NCBI RefSeq assembly: GCF_018252635.1
Contig: NZ_JAGTXM010000006.1
Coordinates: 496,001-560,000, forward strand
Direction of reading: 5' to 3'
DNA from: Citrobacter amalonaticus
Lineage (GTDB): Bacteria; Pseudomonadota; Gammaproteobacteria; Enterobacterales; Enterobacteriaceae
DNA: 64,000 nucleotides
The position numbers and the translations under genes are program-made. Positions 40,070 to 55,185 of the stretch are shown in pieces (position 1 is the first letter of the stretch; every line of letters begins with the position of its first letter). The notes beneath the pieces were generated by a model. That model did no database searches and was not told the origin of the DNA. It worked only from the letters and a program-made list of their open reading frames with translations.

Positions 40070-41476
40070 ATGTCTAAGCAACAGATCGGCGTCGTCGGTA
40101 TGGCAGTGATGGGGCGCAACCTGGCGCTCAATATTGAGAGCCGTGGTTATACCGTCTCCGTGTTCAACCGCTCCCGTGAAAAGACTGAAGAAGTGATTGC
40201 CGAGAACCCGGGCAAGAAACTGGTGCCTTACTACACGGTGAAAGAGTTTGTTGAATCCCTCGAAACGCCTCGTCGTATCCTGTTAATGGTGAAAGCAGGC
40301 GCGGGTACCGATGCTGCCATTGATTCTCTGAAACCGTATCTGGATAAAGGCGACATCATCATTGATGGCGGTAATACTTTCTTCCTGGATACCATTCGTC
40401 GTAACCGCGAACTGTCTGCTGAAGGTTTCAACTTCATCGGTACCGGTGTTTCCGGTGGTGAGGAAGGCGCGCTGAAAGGGCCGTCTATCATGCCTGGTGG
40501 GCAGAAAGAAGCCTATGAACTGGTAGCGCCGATTCTGACCAAGATCGCTGCAGTTGCTGAAGATGGCGAACCTTGTGTGACATATATCGGTGCTGATGGC
40601 GCAGGCCATTACGTGAAAATGGTTCACAACGGTATCGAATATGGCGATATGCAACTTATCGCTGAAGCCTATTCTCTACTGAAAGGCGGCCTGAATCTTT
40701 CTAATGAAGAGCTGGCCAGCACCTTTACTGAGTGGAACAATGGTGAGCTGAGCAGCTACCTGATTGATATCACCAAAGACATCTTCACTAAAAAAGATGA
40801 AGAGGGTAAATACCTCGTTGATGTCATTCTGGATGAAGCGGCTAACAAAGGTACCGGTAAGTGGACCAGCCAGAGCTCTCTGGATCTCGGCGAACCGCTG
40901 TCGCTGATTACTGAATCGGTCTTCGCGCGTTATATCTCCTCACTGAAAGATCAGCGCGTTGCGGCCTCTAAGGTTCTGACAGGTCCGAAAGCGCAACCTG
41001 CGGGTGATAAAGTTGAGTTTATTGAGAAAGTACGCCGTGCGCTGTACCTTGGTAAAATCGTTTCCTATGCACAGGGCTTCTCTCAGCTACGTGCGGCGTC
41101 TGACGAGTACAACTGGGATCTGAACTACGGTGAAATCGCGAAGATTTTCCGTGCAGGCTGCATTATTCGTGCGCAGTTCCTGCAGAAGATCACGGACGCC
41201 TACGCGAAGAATGCAGGCATTGCCAATCTACTGTTAGATCCGTACTTCAAGAACATCGCTGATGAATACCAGCAGGCGCTGCGTGATGTTGTTGCCTACG
41301 CTGTTCAGAATGGTATCCCGGTTCCGACCTTCTCTGCGGCTGTTGCCTATTACGACAGCTACCGTGCTGAAGTACTTCCAGCTAACCTGATCCAGGCACA
41401 ACGTGATTACTTCGGTGCGCATACCTATAAGCGTACTGATAAAGAAGGCGTTTTCCATACCGAATGGATGGATTAA
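40070..41476 (+). CDS. gnd: 6-phosphogluconate dehydrogenase, decarboxylating
   Basis: Oxidative pentose-phosphate enzyme: 6-phosphogluconate plus NADP to ribulose-5-phosphate, CO2 and NADPH. The NADP-binding start is [14 protein letters not shown], the substrate signature [19 protein letters not shown] begins near residue 127, and [13 protein letters not shown] near 183-195 carries the catalytic Lys. The 468 aa length is normal. It flanks the O-antigen cluster and is a known recombination hotspot with it. A good AGGAG precedes the ATG. Confidence 0.98.
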   Translation: MSKQQIGVVGMAVMGRNLALNIESRGYTVSVFNRSREKTEEVIAENPGKKLVPYYTVKEFVESLETPRRILLMVKAGAGTDAAIDSLKPYLDKGDIIIDGGNTFFLDTIRRNRELSAEGFNFIGTGVSGGEEGALKGPSIMPGGQKEAYELVAPILTKIAAVAEDGEPCVTYIGADGAGHYVKMVHNGIEYGDMQLIAEAYSLLKGGLNLSNEELASTFTEWNNGELSSYLIDITKDIFTKKDEEGKYLVDVILDEAANKGTGKWTSQSSLDLGEPLSLITESVFARYISSLKDQRVAASKVLTGPKAQPAGDKVEFIEKVRRALYLGKIVSYAQGFSQLRAASDEYNWDLNYGEIAKIFRAGCIIRAQFLQKITDAYAKNAGIANLLLDPYFKNIADEYQQALRDVVAYAVQNGIPVPTFSAAVAYYDSYRAEVLPANLIQAQRDYFGAHTYKRTDKEGVFHTEWMD

Positions 41477-41492
41477 TTACATTGTTTGTCAG

Positions 41493-41523
41493 AAGCCCGG
41501 TCTAAAGACCGGGCTTTTTTTTA
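41493..41523 (+). terminator. Rho-independent terminator after gnd
   Basis: Stem AAGCCCGGTC / GACCGGGCTT with a TAAA loop is followed directly by a run of T residues. A textbook terminator 16 nt after the gnd stop. Confidence 0.97.
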
Positions 41524-41552
41524 TCCTGATTCTTATTGCATAATTTTCATTG

Positions 41553-41569
41553 CTTAATATTAACTTAAT
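41553..41569 (+). promoter_or_regulatory. PmrA (BasR) box upstream of ugd
   Basis: CTTAAT-ATTAA-CTTAAT is a perfect direct repeat with 5-nt spacing, the PmrA binding consensus. A possible -10 (GATAAA, 41586-41591) lies 16 nt downstream. ugd is an established PmrA target in Salmonella, where Ugd feeds L-Ara4N modification of lipid A. Confidence 0.85.
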
Positions 41570-41587
41570 ATTGTCCATTTAGGATGA

Positions 41588-41601
41588 TAAAGATAATCCT
41601 A
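41588..41601 (+). promoter_or_regulatory. RcsAB-box-like site upstream of ugd
   Basis: TAAAGATAATCCTA resembles the RcsAB box TAAGAATATTCCTA (11 of 14). ugd is known to respond to Rcs because UDP-glucuronate is a colanic acid precursor. The site overlaps the putative PmrA-dependent -10, so the arrangement needs testing. Confidence 0.45.
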
Positions 41602-41712
41602 ATTGTATTAGGCTTCGTTGACACATTATTCGCTCAGACGCTAAAACAATAATAACGTGTCAGGATGTGAATACATCATGATGTCTAATTAAGTTAATTC
41701 TGAGAGCATGCA

Positions 41713-42879
41713 ATGAAAATCACCATCTCCGGTACCGGGTATGTTGGGCTGTCCAACGGTCTGCTAATCGCACAGCATCATGATGTTGTTGCGCTAGACA
41801 TCATCCCCTCTCGTGTTGAAATGTTGAATGATCGGATATCTCCGATTGTCGATAAAGAAATTCAGCAGTTCTTAACGTCGGAGAATATTAATTTCAAAGC
41901 CACGCTGGATAAGCATGACGCCTATCAAAACGCAGATTATGTTATTATTGCGACGCCGACCGATTATGATCCGAAGACCAATTACTTCAATACTTCAAGC
42001 GTAGAGTCCGTTATTCAGGATGTGATAGCGATTAATCCAAATGCGGTGATGATAATTAAATCTACCGTCCCGGTCGGGTTTACCGCCGCAATGGGTAAGA
42101 AATTTAAAACGCAAAATATTATTTTTTCCCCTGAATTTTTGCGTGAAGGTAAAGCGCTTTATGACAATTTGTATCCGTCGCGTATTGTCATCGGCGAGCG
42201 CTCTGAACGAGCCGAGCGGTTTGCCGCTTTGCTTCAGGAAGGGGCAGTGAAGCAAGATATCCCAACGCTGTTTACGGATTCTACCGAAGCAGAAGCGATC
42301 AAGCTTTTTGCCAACACCTATCTGGCGATGCGCGTGGCCTATTTTAACGAACTCGATAGCTACGCTGAAAGTCTAGGTTTAAATACCCGACAGATCATCG
42401 AGGGGGTTTGTCTGGATCCGCGAATTGGCAATCACTATAACAATCCCTCGTTTGGTTACGGCGGTTATTGTCTGCCAAAAGATACCAAGCAGCTTCTGGC
42501 TAATTATCACTCAGTCCCCAATAATATTATTTCCGCAATCGTTGATGCCAACCGCACTCGTAAAGACTTTATCGCTGATGCCATCCTCGCCAGAAAACCA
42601 AAAGTGGTGGGAATTTATCGTCTGATCATGAAAAGCGGCTCGGATAACTTTCGCGCATCCTCAATTCAGGGGATCATGAAACGCATTAAGGCCAAAGGGG
42701 TGGAAGTGGTGATTTATGAACCCGTAATGCAGGACGAGACGTTTTTCAACTCGCGAATCGAACGTGACCTGACGCAGTTTAAACAACAGGCTGACGTCAT
42801 TATCTCAAACCGCATGGCTGAAGAGCTCAAAGATGTCGCTGAAAAAGTCTATACCCGCGATCTTTTTGGCAGTGATTGA
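41713..42879 (+). CDS. ugd: UDP-glucose 6-dehydrogenase
   Basis: Oxidises UDP-glucose to UDP-glucuronate, used for colanic acid and for L-Ara4N. The NAD-binding motif is [14 protein letters not shown] (residues 4-17), [11 protein letters not shown] lies near 141-151, and the active-site Cys is in [14 protein letters not shown] near 250-263. The 388 aa length is that of the E. coli enzyme. It sits between gnd and wzzB with its own regulatory region of about 190 nt. Confidence 0.98.
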   Translation: MKITISGTGYVGLSNGLLIAQHHDVVALDIIPSRVEMLNDRISPIVDKEIQQFLTSENINFKATLDKHDAYQNADYVIIATPTDYDPKTNYFNTSSVESVIQDVIAINPNAVMIIKSTVPVGFTAAMGKKFKTQNIIFSPEFLREGKALYDNLYPSRIVIGERSERAERFAALLQEGAVKQDIPTLFTDSTEAEAIKLFANTYLAMRVAYFNELDSYAESLGLNTRQIIEGVCLDPRIGNHYNNPSFGYGGYCLPKDTKQLLANYHSVPNNIISAIVDANRTRKDFIADAILARKPKVVGIYRLIMKSGSDNFRASSIQGIMKRIKAKGVEVVIYEPVMQDETFFNSRIERDLTQFKQQADVIISNRMAEELKDVAEKVYTRDLFGSD

Positions 42880-43022
42880 TTAGTCAACGGAGGGGAAGGG
42901 AGTCCCTGATAATGGGTTAAAGACCTACCAGAATTTTCGCAATCCTGCCAAATTTCCTATGGCATAAATTACGTTTCCCGATAAACTGTGGCGAGTTTAG
43001 AGCTTTCTTGTTTAGGGCAATG

Positions 43023-44006
43023 ATGACAGTGGAAAATAACAACATGTCCGGGCGCAGCAACGAACCGGAACAGATTGATTTAATTGACTTAGTGATTCAG
43101 ATTTGGCGCGGTAAAGTGACAATAATCATCTGCGTTATTGTGGCTATCGCTCTGGCTGTGGGTTACCTGGCGGTGGCGAAAGAAAAATGGACCTCAACGG
43201 CGATTATTACTCAACCGGATGCAGGGCAACTGGCGGGATATACTAACGCGATGAGCGTGTTGTATGGGAAAGATGCTCCAAAAATCGATGATGTACAAAC
43301 TGGTGTTATCGGTCGTTTCAGTTCCGCTTTTTCCGCACTGACAGAGACACTTGATAATCAGGATAAACCTGAAAAACTGACGATTGACTCTTCTGTGAAA
43401 GGCCAACCCCTACCGTTGAAAGTTACCTATCAGGCGAGTACTGCAGAAACTGCGCAGAATACGCTGGCAAAATATATCCAGCAGGTTGACGAGTCAGTTT
43501 CTAAAGAGATCAATGCTGACCTGGCAATGAGCATCACGTCCCGAACGTCCGATTTAGAACAATCGCTTGAAGCGCAGGAAAAGGTAGCGAAAGAGCAAAA
43601 AGCACTGCGCATTGCCCAGATCAACCAGGCGCTTTCCGTCGCTAAACAAGCCAACATCAAGTTGCCGCAGGTCCAGCAGGCCGATCAGGTCTCCCAGGAC
43701 ACCATGTTTATGCTGGGTAGCGATGCGCTTTCATCGATGGTGAATAACGAAGCGACCCGGCCCTTAACGTTTTCGGATGACTACTACCAAACCCGTCAGA
43801 ATCTGTTAGCCGTTAAGGCGCTGAAAGTGCAACCTGACAGTATTCACGCCTACCGCTACGTAATGAAGCCGACGTTGCCGATTCGTCGCGATAGCCCGAA
43901 AAAAGCGATTACCCTGGTACTGGCGGTACTGCTTGGCGGAATGATTGGTGCCGGCGTGGTGCTGGGACGTAACGCGCTGCGTAACTACAAACCCAAAGCG
44001 CAGTAA
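43023..44006 (+). CDS. wzzB: WzzB, O-antigen chain-length determinant
   Basis: Inner-membrane co-polymerase that sets the modal length of Wzy-made O antigen. Membrane segments lie at about residues 33-53 and 295-315, flanking a periplasmic domain with coiled-coil stretches (SLEAQEKVAKEQKALRI). The C-terminal proline/glycine-rich second segment (PTLPIRRDSPKK onward) is typical. The ATG at 43023 (MTVENN) matches Salmonella and gives 327 aa; AGGG lies 5 nt upstream. It is convergent with the his operon. Confidence 0.96.
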   Translation: MTVENNNMSGRSNEPEQIDLIDLVIQIWRGKVTIIICVIVAIALAVGYLAVAKEKWTSTAIITQPDAGQLAGYTNAMSVLYGKDAPKIDDVQTGVIGRFSSAFSALTETLDNQDKPEKLTIDSSVKGQPLPLKVTYQASTAETAQNTLAKYIQQVDESVSKEINADLAMSITSRTSDLEQSLEAQEKVAKEQKALRIAQINQALSVAKQANIKLPQVQQADQVSQDTMFMLGSDALSSMVNNEATRPLTFSDDYYQTRQNLLAVKALKVQPDSIHAYRYVMKPTLPIRRDSPKKAITLVLAVLLGGMIGAGVVLGRNALRNYKPKAQ

Positions 44007-44021
44007 TATTACCCCCTCAAT

Positions 44022-44059
44022 AAAAAACCGGGCCAGTTATGAACTGACCCGGTTTTTTT
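44022..44059. terminator. Bidirectional terminator between wzzB and hisI
   Basis: The stem AACCGGGCCAGTT / AACTGACCCGGTT (one mismatch) is flanked by an A-run on the left and a T-run on the right. It can therefore terminate both wzzB (+) and the his operon (-). Confidence 0.92.
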
Positions 44060-44070
44060 ACGCCTTACGA

Positions 44071-44675
44071 TCACTGATGACGTTTGCGCAGATTCTCAAT
44101 GACCGTTGTCAGGTCGAGATCCTGGTCCTGCAGCAGGACCAACAGGTGATACATCAAATCCGACGCCTCGTTAGTCAGTTCGAAGCGGTCATGCACCGTC
44201 GCGGCCAGTGCGGTTTCGACGCCTTCTTCACCCACTTTTTGGGCGATGCGCTTGGTGCCGCTGGCATACAGTTTCGCGGTATAGGAACTTGCCGGGTCAG
44301 CCGTTTTGCGCCCGGCCAACAGTTGCTCAAGCTGATACAGGAACAGCCACTGATGGCTGGTCTCACCGAAGCAGCTACTGGTGCCTTTGTGACAGGTGGG
44401 CCCGACAGGATCCACCAGTACCAGCAAGGTATCGTTATCACAGTCTGGGGCAATGCTGACGACGTTCAGAAAGTTGCCCGATGTCTCGCCTTTGGTCCAC
44501 AGGCGCTGTTTGGTGCGTGAGAAGAAGGTGACTTTGCCGGTTGCAAGGGTTTTATCCAGCGCGTCTGGGTTCATATATCCCAGCATCAACACCTCACCGG
44601 ACACCGCGTGTTGTACGACAGCTGGCATCAGTCCGTCGGTTTTTTCCCAGTCCAGTTGGCTGCGTTGTTGCTCTG

Positions 44676-44682
<7 letters not shown>
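44071..44682 (-). CDS. hisI: HisIE, phosphoribosyl-AMP cyclohydrolase / phosphoribosyl-ATP pyrophosphatase
   Basis: Bifunctional enzyme of histidine steps 2 and 3. The N-terminal cyclohydrolase (about residues 1-110) has [27 protein letters not shown] and the metal-binding Cys region [13 protein letters not shown]. The C-terminal pyrophosphatase (about 115-203) has [13 protein letters not shown]-type helices ([13 protein letters not shown]). The 203 aa length is normal. It is the last gene of the operon, overlapping hisF by 7 nt. Confidence 0.97.
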
Positions 44683-50205
<5,523 letters not shown>

Positions 50206-50222
50206 GTCACTTTCCTTTCTCT

Positions 50223-50283
50223 GCGGATGACGCTTTTCTTATCCGGCCTACAGGTCCAGTAAGCGAATGCGCCACCGGGCGCC
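50223..50283. repeat. REP elements between hisG and hisD
   Basis: Two REP-like units occupy the gap: GCGGATGACGCTTTTCTTAT to CCGGCCTAC, and CCAGTAAGCGAATGCGCCAC to CGGGCGCC. A REP at this junction is also familiar in E. coli and Salmonella his operons, where it affects message processing. Confidence 0.85.
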
Positions 50284-50294
50284 GTCGCGTGCAA

Positions 50295-51194
50295 TTATTC
50301 CATCATCTTCTCAATCGGCAGCACCAGAATCGAGCTGGCGCCGAGCGCTTTCAGTTTTTCCATCGTCTCCCAGAACAGGGTTTCGCTGCTGACCATGTGC
50401 ATTGCCACACGCTGCTGATCGCCGGCCAGTGGCAATATGGTCGGGCGCTCGGCACCCGGCAGCAGGGCGATCACCTCTTCCAGACGTTCGCTTGGCGCGT
50501 GCATCATGATGTATTTCGATTCGCGCGCCTGGATAACGCCCTGAATGCGGGTCAATAGTTTATCGACCAGTTGCTGCTTGGCGTCGGTCATCTCGCCGTC
50601 ACGCTGGATCAAACAGGCTTTAGAACGGTAAATCACTTCCACTTCGCGCAGACCGTTGGCTTCGAGAGTCGCACCGGTCGAAACCAGATCGCAGATGGCA
50701 TCGGCGAGGCCTGCGCGCGGCGCCACTTCCACAGAGCCGTTCAGCAAGCAGGATTTAAAGGAGACGCCTTTCTGGTCGAGATAACGTTTGAGCAGGTGCG
50801 GATAAGAGGTGGCGATGCGTTTGCCATCCAGCGCGGCGGGGCCATCCCAGGCTTCATCCACCGGCGTTGCCAGAGAAAGACGACAACCGCCGAAATCGAG
50901 GCGACGCAGCGTAAAGTAGCGCGGATCTTCGCCCTGGGCGCGGCGATTCAGCAGTTCCTCTTCCAGAACGTTCTCGCCGATGATGCCCAGGTCAACGACG
51001 CCGTCCATCACCAGACCGGGGATATCGTCGTCACGCACACGCAGAATATCAATCGGCATGTTCTCTGCCATCGCAATCAGACGCTGGGTGTGTAAGTTAA
51101 TTTTAATTCCGCAGCGGGCAAGTAATTCGCGTGAGTCATCGCTCAAACGACCTGATTTCTGAATAGCTATGCGTAAACGGGTGTTATCTAACAT
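50295..51194 (-). CDS. hisG: HisG, ATP phosphoribosyltransferase
   Basis: First, feedback-inhibited step of histidine synthesis: ATP plus PRPP to phosphoribosyl-ATP. Long-form enzyme of 299 aa. The N-terminal catalytic part has [13 protein letters not shown] and the PRPP loop [20 protein letters not shown] near residues 167-186. A C-terminal regulatory ACT-like domain runs from about 225. The ATG at 51194 ([11 protein letters not shown]) is chosen on family length; the open frame continues upstream to 51242 through the attenuator. Confidence 0.97.
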   Translation of the reverse strand: MLDNTRLRIAIQKSGRLSDDSRELLARCGIKINLHTQRLIAMAENMPIDILRVRDDDIPGLVMDGVVDLGIIGENVLEEELLNRRAQGEDPRYFTLRRLDFGGCRLSLATPVDEAWDGPAALDGKRIATSYPHLLKRYLDQKGVSFKSCLLNGSVEVAPRAGLADAICDLVSTGATLEANGLREVEVIYRSKACLIQRDGEMTDAKQQLVDKLLTRIQGVIQARESKYIMMHAPSERLEEVIALLPGAERPTILPLAGDQQRVAMHMVSSETLFWETMEKLKALGASSILVLPIEKMME

Positions 51195-51239
51195 TCTCTT
51201 TTCCTCTTTATCCTGTCTGAACCTGTCTGAATTGCGCAC

Positions 51240-51277
51240 CAAAAAAAAAGCCCCCGGAAGAAATCTTCCGGGGGCTT
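51240..51277 (-). terminator. his operon attenuator terminator
   Basis: Read on the minus strand, a GC-rich stem (AGCCCCCGGAAG / CTTCCGGGGGCT with an AAAT loop) is followed by a long U-run, seen as the A-run at 51240-51249. It is the classical his attenuator and lies between hisL and hisG. Confidence 0.96.
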
Positions 51278-51339
51278 TCTCATACGTTCATGCACCACTG
51301 GAAGATCTGAATGTCTCCCAGCACACATCGCCTGAAAGA

Positions 51340-51390
51340 CTAGTCAGGATGATGGTGATGATGGTGGTGTTTAAATTGAACGCGTGTCAT
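51340..51390 (-). CDS. hisL: HisL, his operon leader peptide
   Basis: A 16-residue leader peptide, MTRVQFKHHHHHHHPD, with seven consecutive histidine codons. Ribosome stalling at these codons when charged tRNA-His is scarce favours the antiterminator over the stem at 51240-51277. It is identical to the peptide I recall from E. coli and Salmonella. Confidence 0.97.
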   Translation of the reverse strand: MTRVQFKHHHHHHHPD

Positions 51391-51428
51391 AAAATTCTCG
51401 ATGAATGCTTATTCATTTGATGCCTTTT

Positions 51429-51458
51429 AACCTAAACCACTTTAACGCCTTAACGCAA
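51429..51458 (-). promoter_or_regulatory. his operon promoter
   Basis: On the minus strand, -35 TTGCGT (51458-51453) and -10 TAGGTT (51434-51429) are separated by 18 nt. The -10 matches the known Salmonella his promoter and is followed by a short leader into hisL. Confidence 0.75.
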
Positions 51459-51552
51459 GCGCTTTTTTTAATTCCTATTTATAGTATGAATTGTCAGTCT
51501 TAAAACGCTGGCGTAGCCTTATAGACATAGTGCCGGAGTCAGGAGAAAACGG

Positions 51553-52377
51553 ATGAAAAAGGTCGCAGTTGTCGGTTTAGGATGGTTAGGCATGCCGCTG
51601 GCGATGTCGCTCACTGCCAGAGGCTGGCAGGTGACGGGGAGCAAAACCACCCAGGATGGCGTGGAAGCGGCCAGAATGAGCGGGATCGAAGGATATCCGC
51701 TACGGCTCGAGCCTGAGTTGGTGTGTGAAACAGACGATCTGGATGCGCTGATGGATGTCGATGCGCTGGTGATTACCTTACCGGCGCGCCGCAGCGGTCC
51801 GGGAGAGGACTTCTATTTGCAGGCGATGCAGGAGCTGGTGGACAGCGCGCTGGCGTACCGTATTCCGCGCATTATCTTTACTAGTTCGACCTCCGTCTAT
51901 GGCGATGTCCAGGGGACGGTGAAAGAGGGAACCCCGCGCAATCCGGTCACCGCCAGCGGTCGTGTGTTAAAAGAGCTGGAAGACTGGCTGCATAATTTAC
52001 CGGGTACCTCGGTTGATATCCTGCGTCTGGCCGGTCTGGTGGGGCCAGGGCGTCATCCTGGACGTTTCTTCGCGGGTAAAACCGCGCCTGACGGCGAACA
52101 TGGCGTCAATCTGGTGCATCTGGAAGATGTGATTGCCGCCATTACGCTGCTGTTACAGGCGCCGAAAGGGGGACACATCTATAATATATGTGCGCCTTCG
52201 CATCCTGCCCGCAATGTGTTTTATCCGCAGATGGCGCGTCTGCTGGGAATGGAGCCGCCGCAGTTCCGTGATTCCGCGGGTAACGGCAAAGGTAAAATTA
52301 TCGATGGCAGCCGGATATGTAATGAGCTTGGGTTTGAATACCAGTATCCCGATCCGCTGGTGATGCCGTTGGAGTAA
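51553..52377 (+). CDS. yeeZ: YeeZ, NAD-dependent epimerase-like protein
   Basis: 274 aa SDR-like protein with an N-terminal dinucleotide motif AVVGLGWLGMPLA (residues 4-16) and FTSSTSVYGD near 116-125. Its role is unknown, though the family is conserved beside the his operon in enterobacteria. It is divergent from hisL and followed 46 nt later by yeeY. An AGGAGA sequence lies upstream of the ATG. Confidence 0.92.
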   Translation: MKKVAVVGLGWLGMPLAMSLTARGWQVTGSKTTQDGVEAARMSGIEGYPLRLEPELVCETDDLDALMDVDALVITLPARRSGPGEDFYLQAMQELVDSALAYRIPRIIFTSSTSVYGDVQGTVKEGTPRNPVTASGRVLKELEDWLHNLPGTSVDILRLAGLVGPGRHPGRFFAGKTAPDGEHGVNLVHLEDVIAAITLLLQAPKGGHIYNICAPSHPARNVFYPQMARLLGMEPPQFRDSAGNGKGKIIDGSRICNELGFEYQYPDPLVMPLE

Positions 52378-52423
52378 TGCATACCGCCAGCAGTTAGTCG
52401 CCATACACCGCAAGGGGGCGTGT

Positions 52424-53353
52424 ATGAAACCACTGCTGGACGTGCTCATCATTCTCGATGCCCTTGAGAAAGAGGGCAGCTTCGCGGCGGCGTCGGCCAA
52501 ACTGTATAAGACGCCGTCTGCCCTCAGCTATACCGTCCACCGCCTGGAAAGCGACCTCAACATTCAGATCCTCGATCGCAGCGGTCATCGCGCCCGGTTC
52601 ACGCGCACGGGGCAAATGCTGTTAGAAAAAGGGCGGGAAGTCCTGCATACCGTGCGGGAACTGGAAAAGCAGGCAATCAAACTCCATGAAGGCTGGGAAA
52701 ATGAACTGGTGATCGGCGTGGACGATACCTTCCCTTTTTCTCTGCTTGCCCCCCTGATTGAATCCTTTTATCAGCATCACAGCGTCACGCGCCTAAAATT
52801 CATTAACGGCGTGTTGGGGGGATCGTGGGATGCGCTGATCCAGGGCAGGGCGGATATTATTGTCGGCGCGATGCATGAACCCCCGTCATCCAGCGACTTA
52901 AGCGTTGTACGGCTGGGTGAACTGGAACAGGTTTTTGCCGTTGCGCCACACCATCCGCTGGCTGAGGAAGCTGAGCCGCTGAGCCGAAGTACCATCAAAC
53001 GCTATCGCGCGATTGTGGTCGGCGACAGCTCGCCTCTCGCAGCTGCAACGGCGACGCAATTGCTTGACGATCAGGAGGCGATCACCGTCTTCGATTTTAA
53101 AACCAAACTGGAACTGCAAATCAGCGGTCTGGGATGCGGTTATCTTCCGCGCTATCTGGCGCAGCGCTTTCTGGAAAGTGGGGCGTTAATCGAGAAAAAA
53201 GTGGCTGCGCAAATTCTCTTTGAACCCGTATGGATGGGGTGGAATGAGCAGACGGCGGGGCTCGCCAGCGCATGGTGGCGGGATGCGATTTTAGCAAATA
53301 GTGCTATTGCGGGGATCTATAAAAAAGACGATAGCGAAAAATCAAACATTTAA
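52424..53353 (+). CDS. yeeY: YeeY, LysR-type transcriptional regulator
   Basis: 309 aa LysR-family regulator. The N-terminal winged helix (residues about 5-65) includes LDALEKEGSFAAASAKLYKTPSALSYTVHRLE. The effector-binding domain follows from about 90. The target is unknown; the divergent or adjacent plaP gene is a candidate. A terminator follows at 53441. Confidence 0.93.
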   Translation: MKPLLDVLIILDALEKEGSFAAASAKLYKTPSALSYTVHRLESDLNIQILDRSGHRARFTRTGQMLLEKGREVLHTVRELEKQAIKLHEGWENELVIGVDDTFPFSLLAPLIESFYQHHSVTRLKFINGVLGGSWDALIQGRADIIVGAMHEPPSSSDLSVVRLGELEQVFAVAPHHPLAEEAEPLSRSTIKRYRAIVVGDSSPLAAATATQLLDDQEAITVFDFKTKLELQISGLGCGYLPRYLAQRFLESGALIEKKVAAQILFEPVWMGWNEQTAGLASAWWRDAILANSAIAGIYKKDDSEKSNI

Positions 53354-53440
53354 GAAAAAATAGTTCGCGACAAGCCACTCATTCTCTTGTCTTTTCGCCT
53401 CATTTTAGTGCACAATGCGCCGCTTGCAAAAAATGACATT

Positions 53441-53474
53441 AACCGACGTTTTAATACGCGTCGGTTATTTTTTT
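53441..53474 (+). terminator. Rho-independent terminator after yeeY
   Basis: Stem AACCGACG / CGTCGGTT with a 10-nt loop, followed by a T-rich run TATTTTTTT. It separates yeeY from plaP; the rest of the gap (to 53621) is the plaP leader, in which I see no further gene. Confidence 0.85.
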
Positions 53475-53621
53475 GCATCAAACCAATCATTCATACAAAG
53501 AGGCCGGGCTTCGTACCGGATAGATATTTACTAAAAACCGACAGTTGTTGTCGCTGAGGAATCCAGAAAATGGGGCAATTTATTGCTTACGCGACGGCAT
53601 TCGCCGTAAAGGGGAATGACC

Positions 53622-54983
53622 ATGTCGCATAACGCTACTCCAAAAACCTCTCGCGTGGAATTACGTAAAACGCTTACGTTGGTTCCGGTTGTCATGATGG
53701 GCCTTGCCTATATGCAGCCGATGACGCTGTTCGATACGTTTGGTATCGTTTCAGGCCTCACTGACGGTCACGTTGCAACGGCATATGCCTTTGCTCTGGT
53801 CGCTATTCTCTTTACTGCGTTGAGCTACGGTAAACTGGTTCGCCGTTTCCCGTCTGCTGGCTCGGCGTATACCTATGCCCAGAAATCCATTAGTCCGACC
53901 GTCGGCTTTATGGTCGGGTGGTCATCTCTGCTGGACTACCTGTTCATGCCGATGATCAACATTCTGCTGGCAAAAATTTACTTTGAAGCGCTGGTGCCGT
54001 CCGTACCGTCGTGGATCTTTGTTGTCGCGCTGGTGGCCTTTATGACCATCTCTAACCTGCGCAGCATCAAGACCGTGGCAAACTTCAATACCCTGATCGT
54101 TATTCTGCAAATGGGCATTGTGGCGGTGATTGTTGGCCTGATCATCTACGGCGTTTCGAACGGTGAAGGTGCCGGTACGCTGACCAGCACGCGTCCGTTC
54201 TGGTCGGAAGGTGCGCACGTCGTGCCTATGATTACCGGAGCAACGATTCTGTGCTTCTCGTTCCTGGGCTTTGACGGTATCTCTTCGCTGTCTGAAGAGA
54301 CCAAAGATGCAGAGCGCGTGATCCCGAAGGCTATCTTCCTGACGGCGCTGATTGGCGGCCTGGTATTCATCGGCGCCTCTTACTTCCTGCAACTGTACTT
54401 CCCGGATATCTCTCGCTTCAAGGATCCGGATGCCTCTCAGCCTGAAATCATGCTGTACGTGGCGGGTAAAACCTTCCAGTGGGGCGTGCTGATTTTCTCC
54501 AGCGTGACCGTTCTGGCGTCCGGTATGGCGGCACACGCAGGCGTCTCTCGTCTGATGTATGTGATGGGCCGTGACGGCGTATTCCCGACGCGCTTTTTTG
54601 GTTACATTCATCCGAAGTGGCGTACCCCGGCATGGAACGTGCTGCTGGTGGGGGCAATTGCGCTGATGGCGATTAAATTTGACCTGGTGACGGCGACGGC
54701 GCTGATCAACTTCGGTGCGCTGGTGGCGTTTACCTTCGTGAACCTGTCTGTGATTTCACAGTTCTGGATCCGCGAAAAACGCAACAAGACGCTGAAAGAC
54801 CACTTCAACTATCTGGTGCTGCCGGTATGTGGCGCGCTGACCGTTGGCGCGCTGTGGATCAACCTGGAAGAGAGCTCTATGGTTCTGGGTCTGATCTGGG
54901 CCGGTATTGGTCTGGTGTATCTGGCCTGTGTGACCAAAAGCTTCCGCAACCCGGTGCCGCAGTACGAAGATATCGCACAGTAA
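53622..54983 (+). CDS. plaP: PlaP, putrescine importer (APC family)
   Basis: Inner-membrane amino-acid/polyamine/organocation transporter; the E. coli orthologue (formerly YeeF) is a low-affinity putrescine importer linked to surface motility. About twelve hydrophobic segments span the 453 aa. The substrate-site region [32 protein letters not shown] near residues 205-235 is characteristic. The ATG at 53622 ([10 protein letters not shown]) matches the family; an ATG two codons upstream is in frame. Confidence 0.95.
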   Translation: MSHNATPKTSRVELRKTLTLVPVVMMGLAYMQPMTLFDTFGIVSGLTDGHVATAYAFALVAILFTALSYGKLVRRFPSAGSAYTYAQKSISPTVGFMVGWSSLLDYLFMPMINILLAKIYFEALVPSVPSWIFVVALVAFMTISNLRSIKTVANFNTLIVILQMGIVAVIVGLIIYGVSNGEGAGTLTSTRPFWSEGAHVVPMITGATILCFSFLGFDGISSLSEETKDAERVIPKAIFLTALIGGLVFIGASYFLQLYFPDISRFKDPDASQPEIMLYVAGKTFQWGVLIFSSVTVLASGMAAHAGVSRLMYVMGRDGVFPTRFFGYIHPKWRTPAWNVLLVGAIALMAIKFDLVTATALINFGALVAFTFVNLSVISQFWIREKRNKTLKDHFNYLVLPVCGALTVGALWINLEESSMVLGLIWAGIGLVYLACVTKSFRNPVPQYEDIAQ

Positions 54984-54995
54984 TTCATAACGTTT

Positions 54996-55025
54996 GTAGG
55001 CCCGGTAAGCGAAGCGCCACCGGGC
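54996..55025. repeat. REP element after plaP
   Basis: GTAGGCCCGGTAAGCGAAGC followed by GCCACCGGGC is a single REP unit just upstream of the plaP terminator. Confidence 0.85.
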
Positions 55026-55028
55026 AGG

Positions 55029-55058
55029 AAGCCGGAGTTCACCACTCCGGCTTTTTTT
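55029..55058 (+). terminator. Rho-independent terminator after plaP
   Basis: Stem AAGCCGGAGT / ACTCCGGCTT with a 5-nt loop, followed by a T-run. It ends plaP before the tsuAB operon. Confidence 0.95.
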
Positions 55059-55185
55059 ATGTCTCTGGTTTATTTCCAGTCATTATTCATAACCATTCGT
55101 TCTAAATTAGAGAATTTGGTTATTGGTTCCATGCGGCCAGGTCAGGAATAATTTCCTGAATGATTTTCTTCAGGCTAATTAATTT

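Noticed and set aside
51340-51364. Tandem GTG/ATG trinucleotide-like repeat
   Set aside because: These are the seven histidine codons of the hisL leader peptide read on the other strand.
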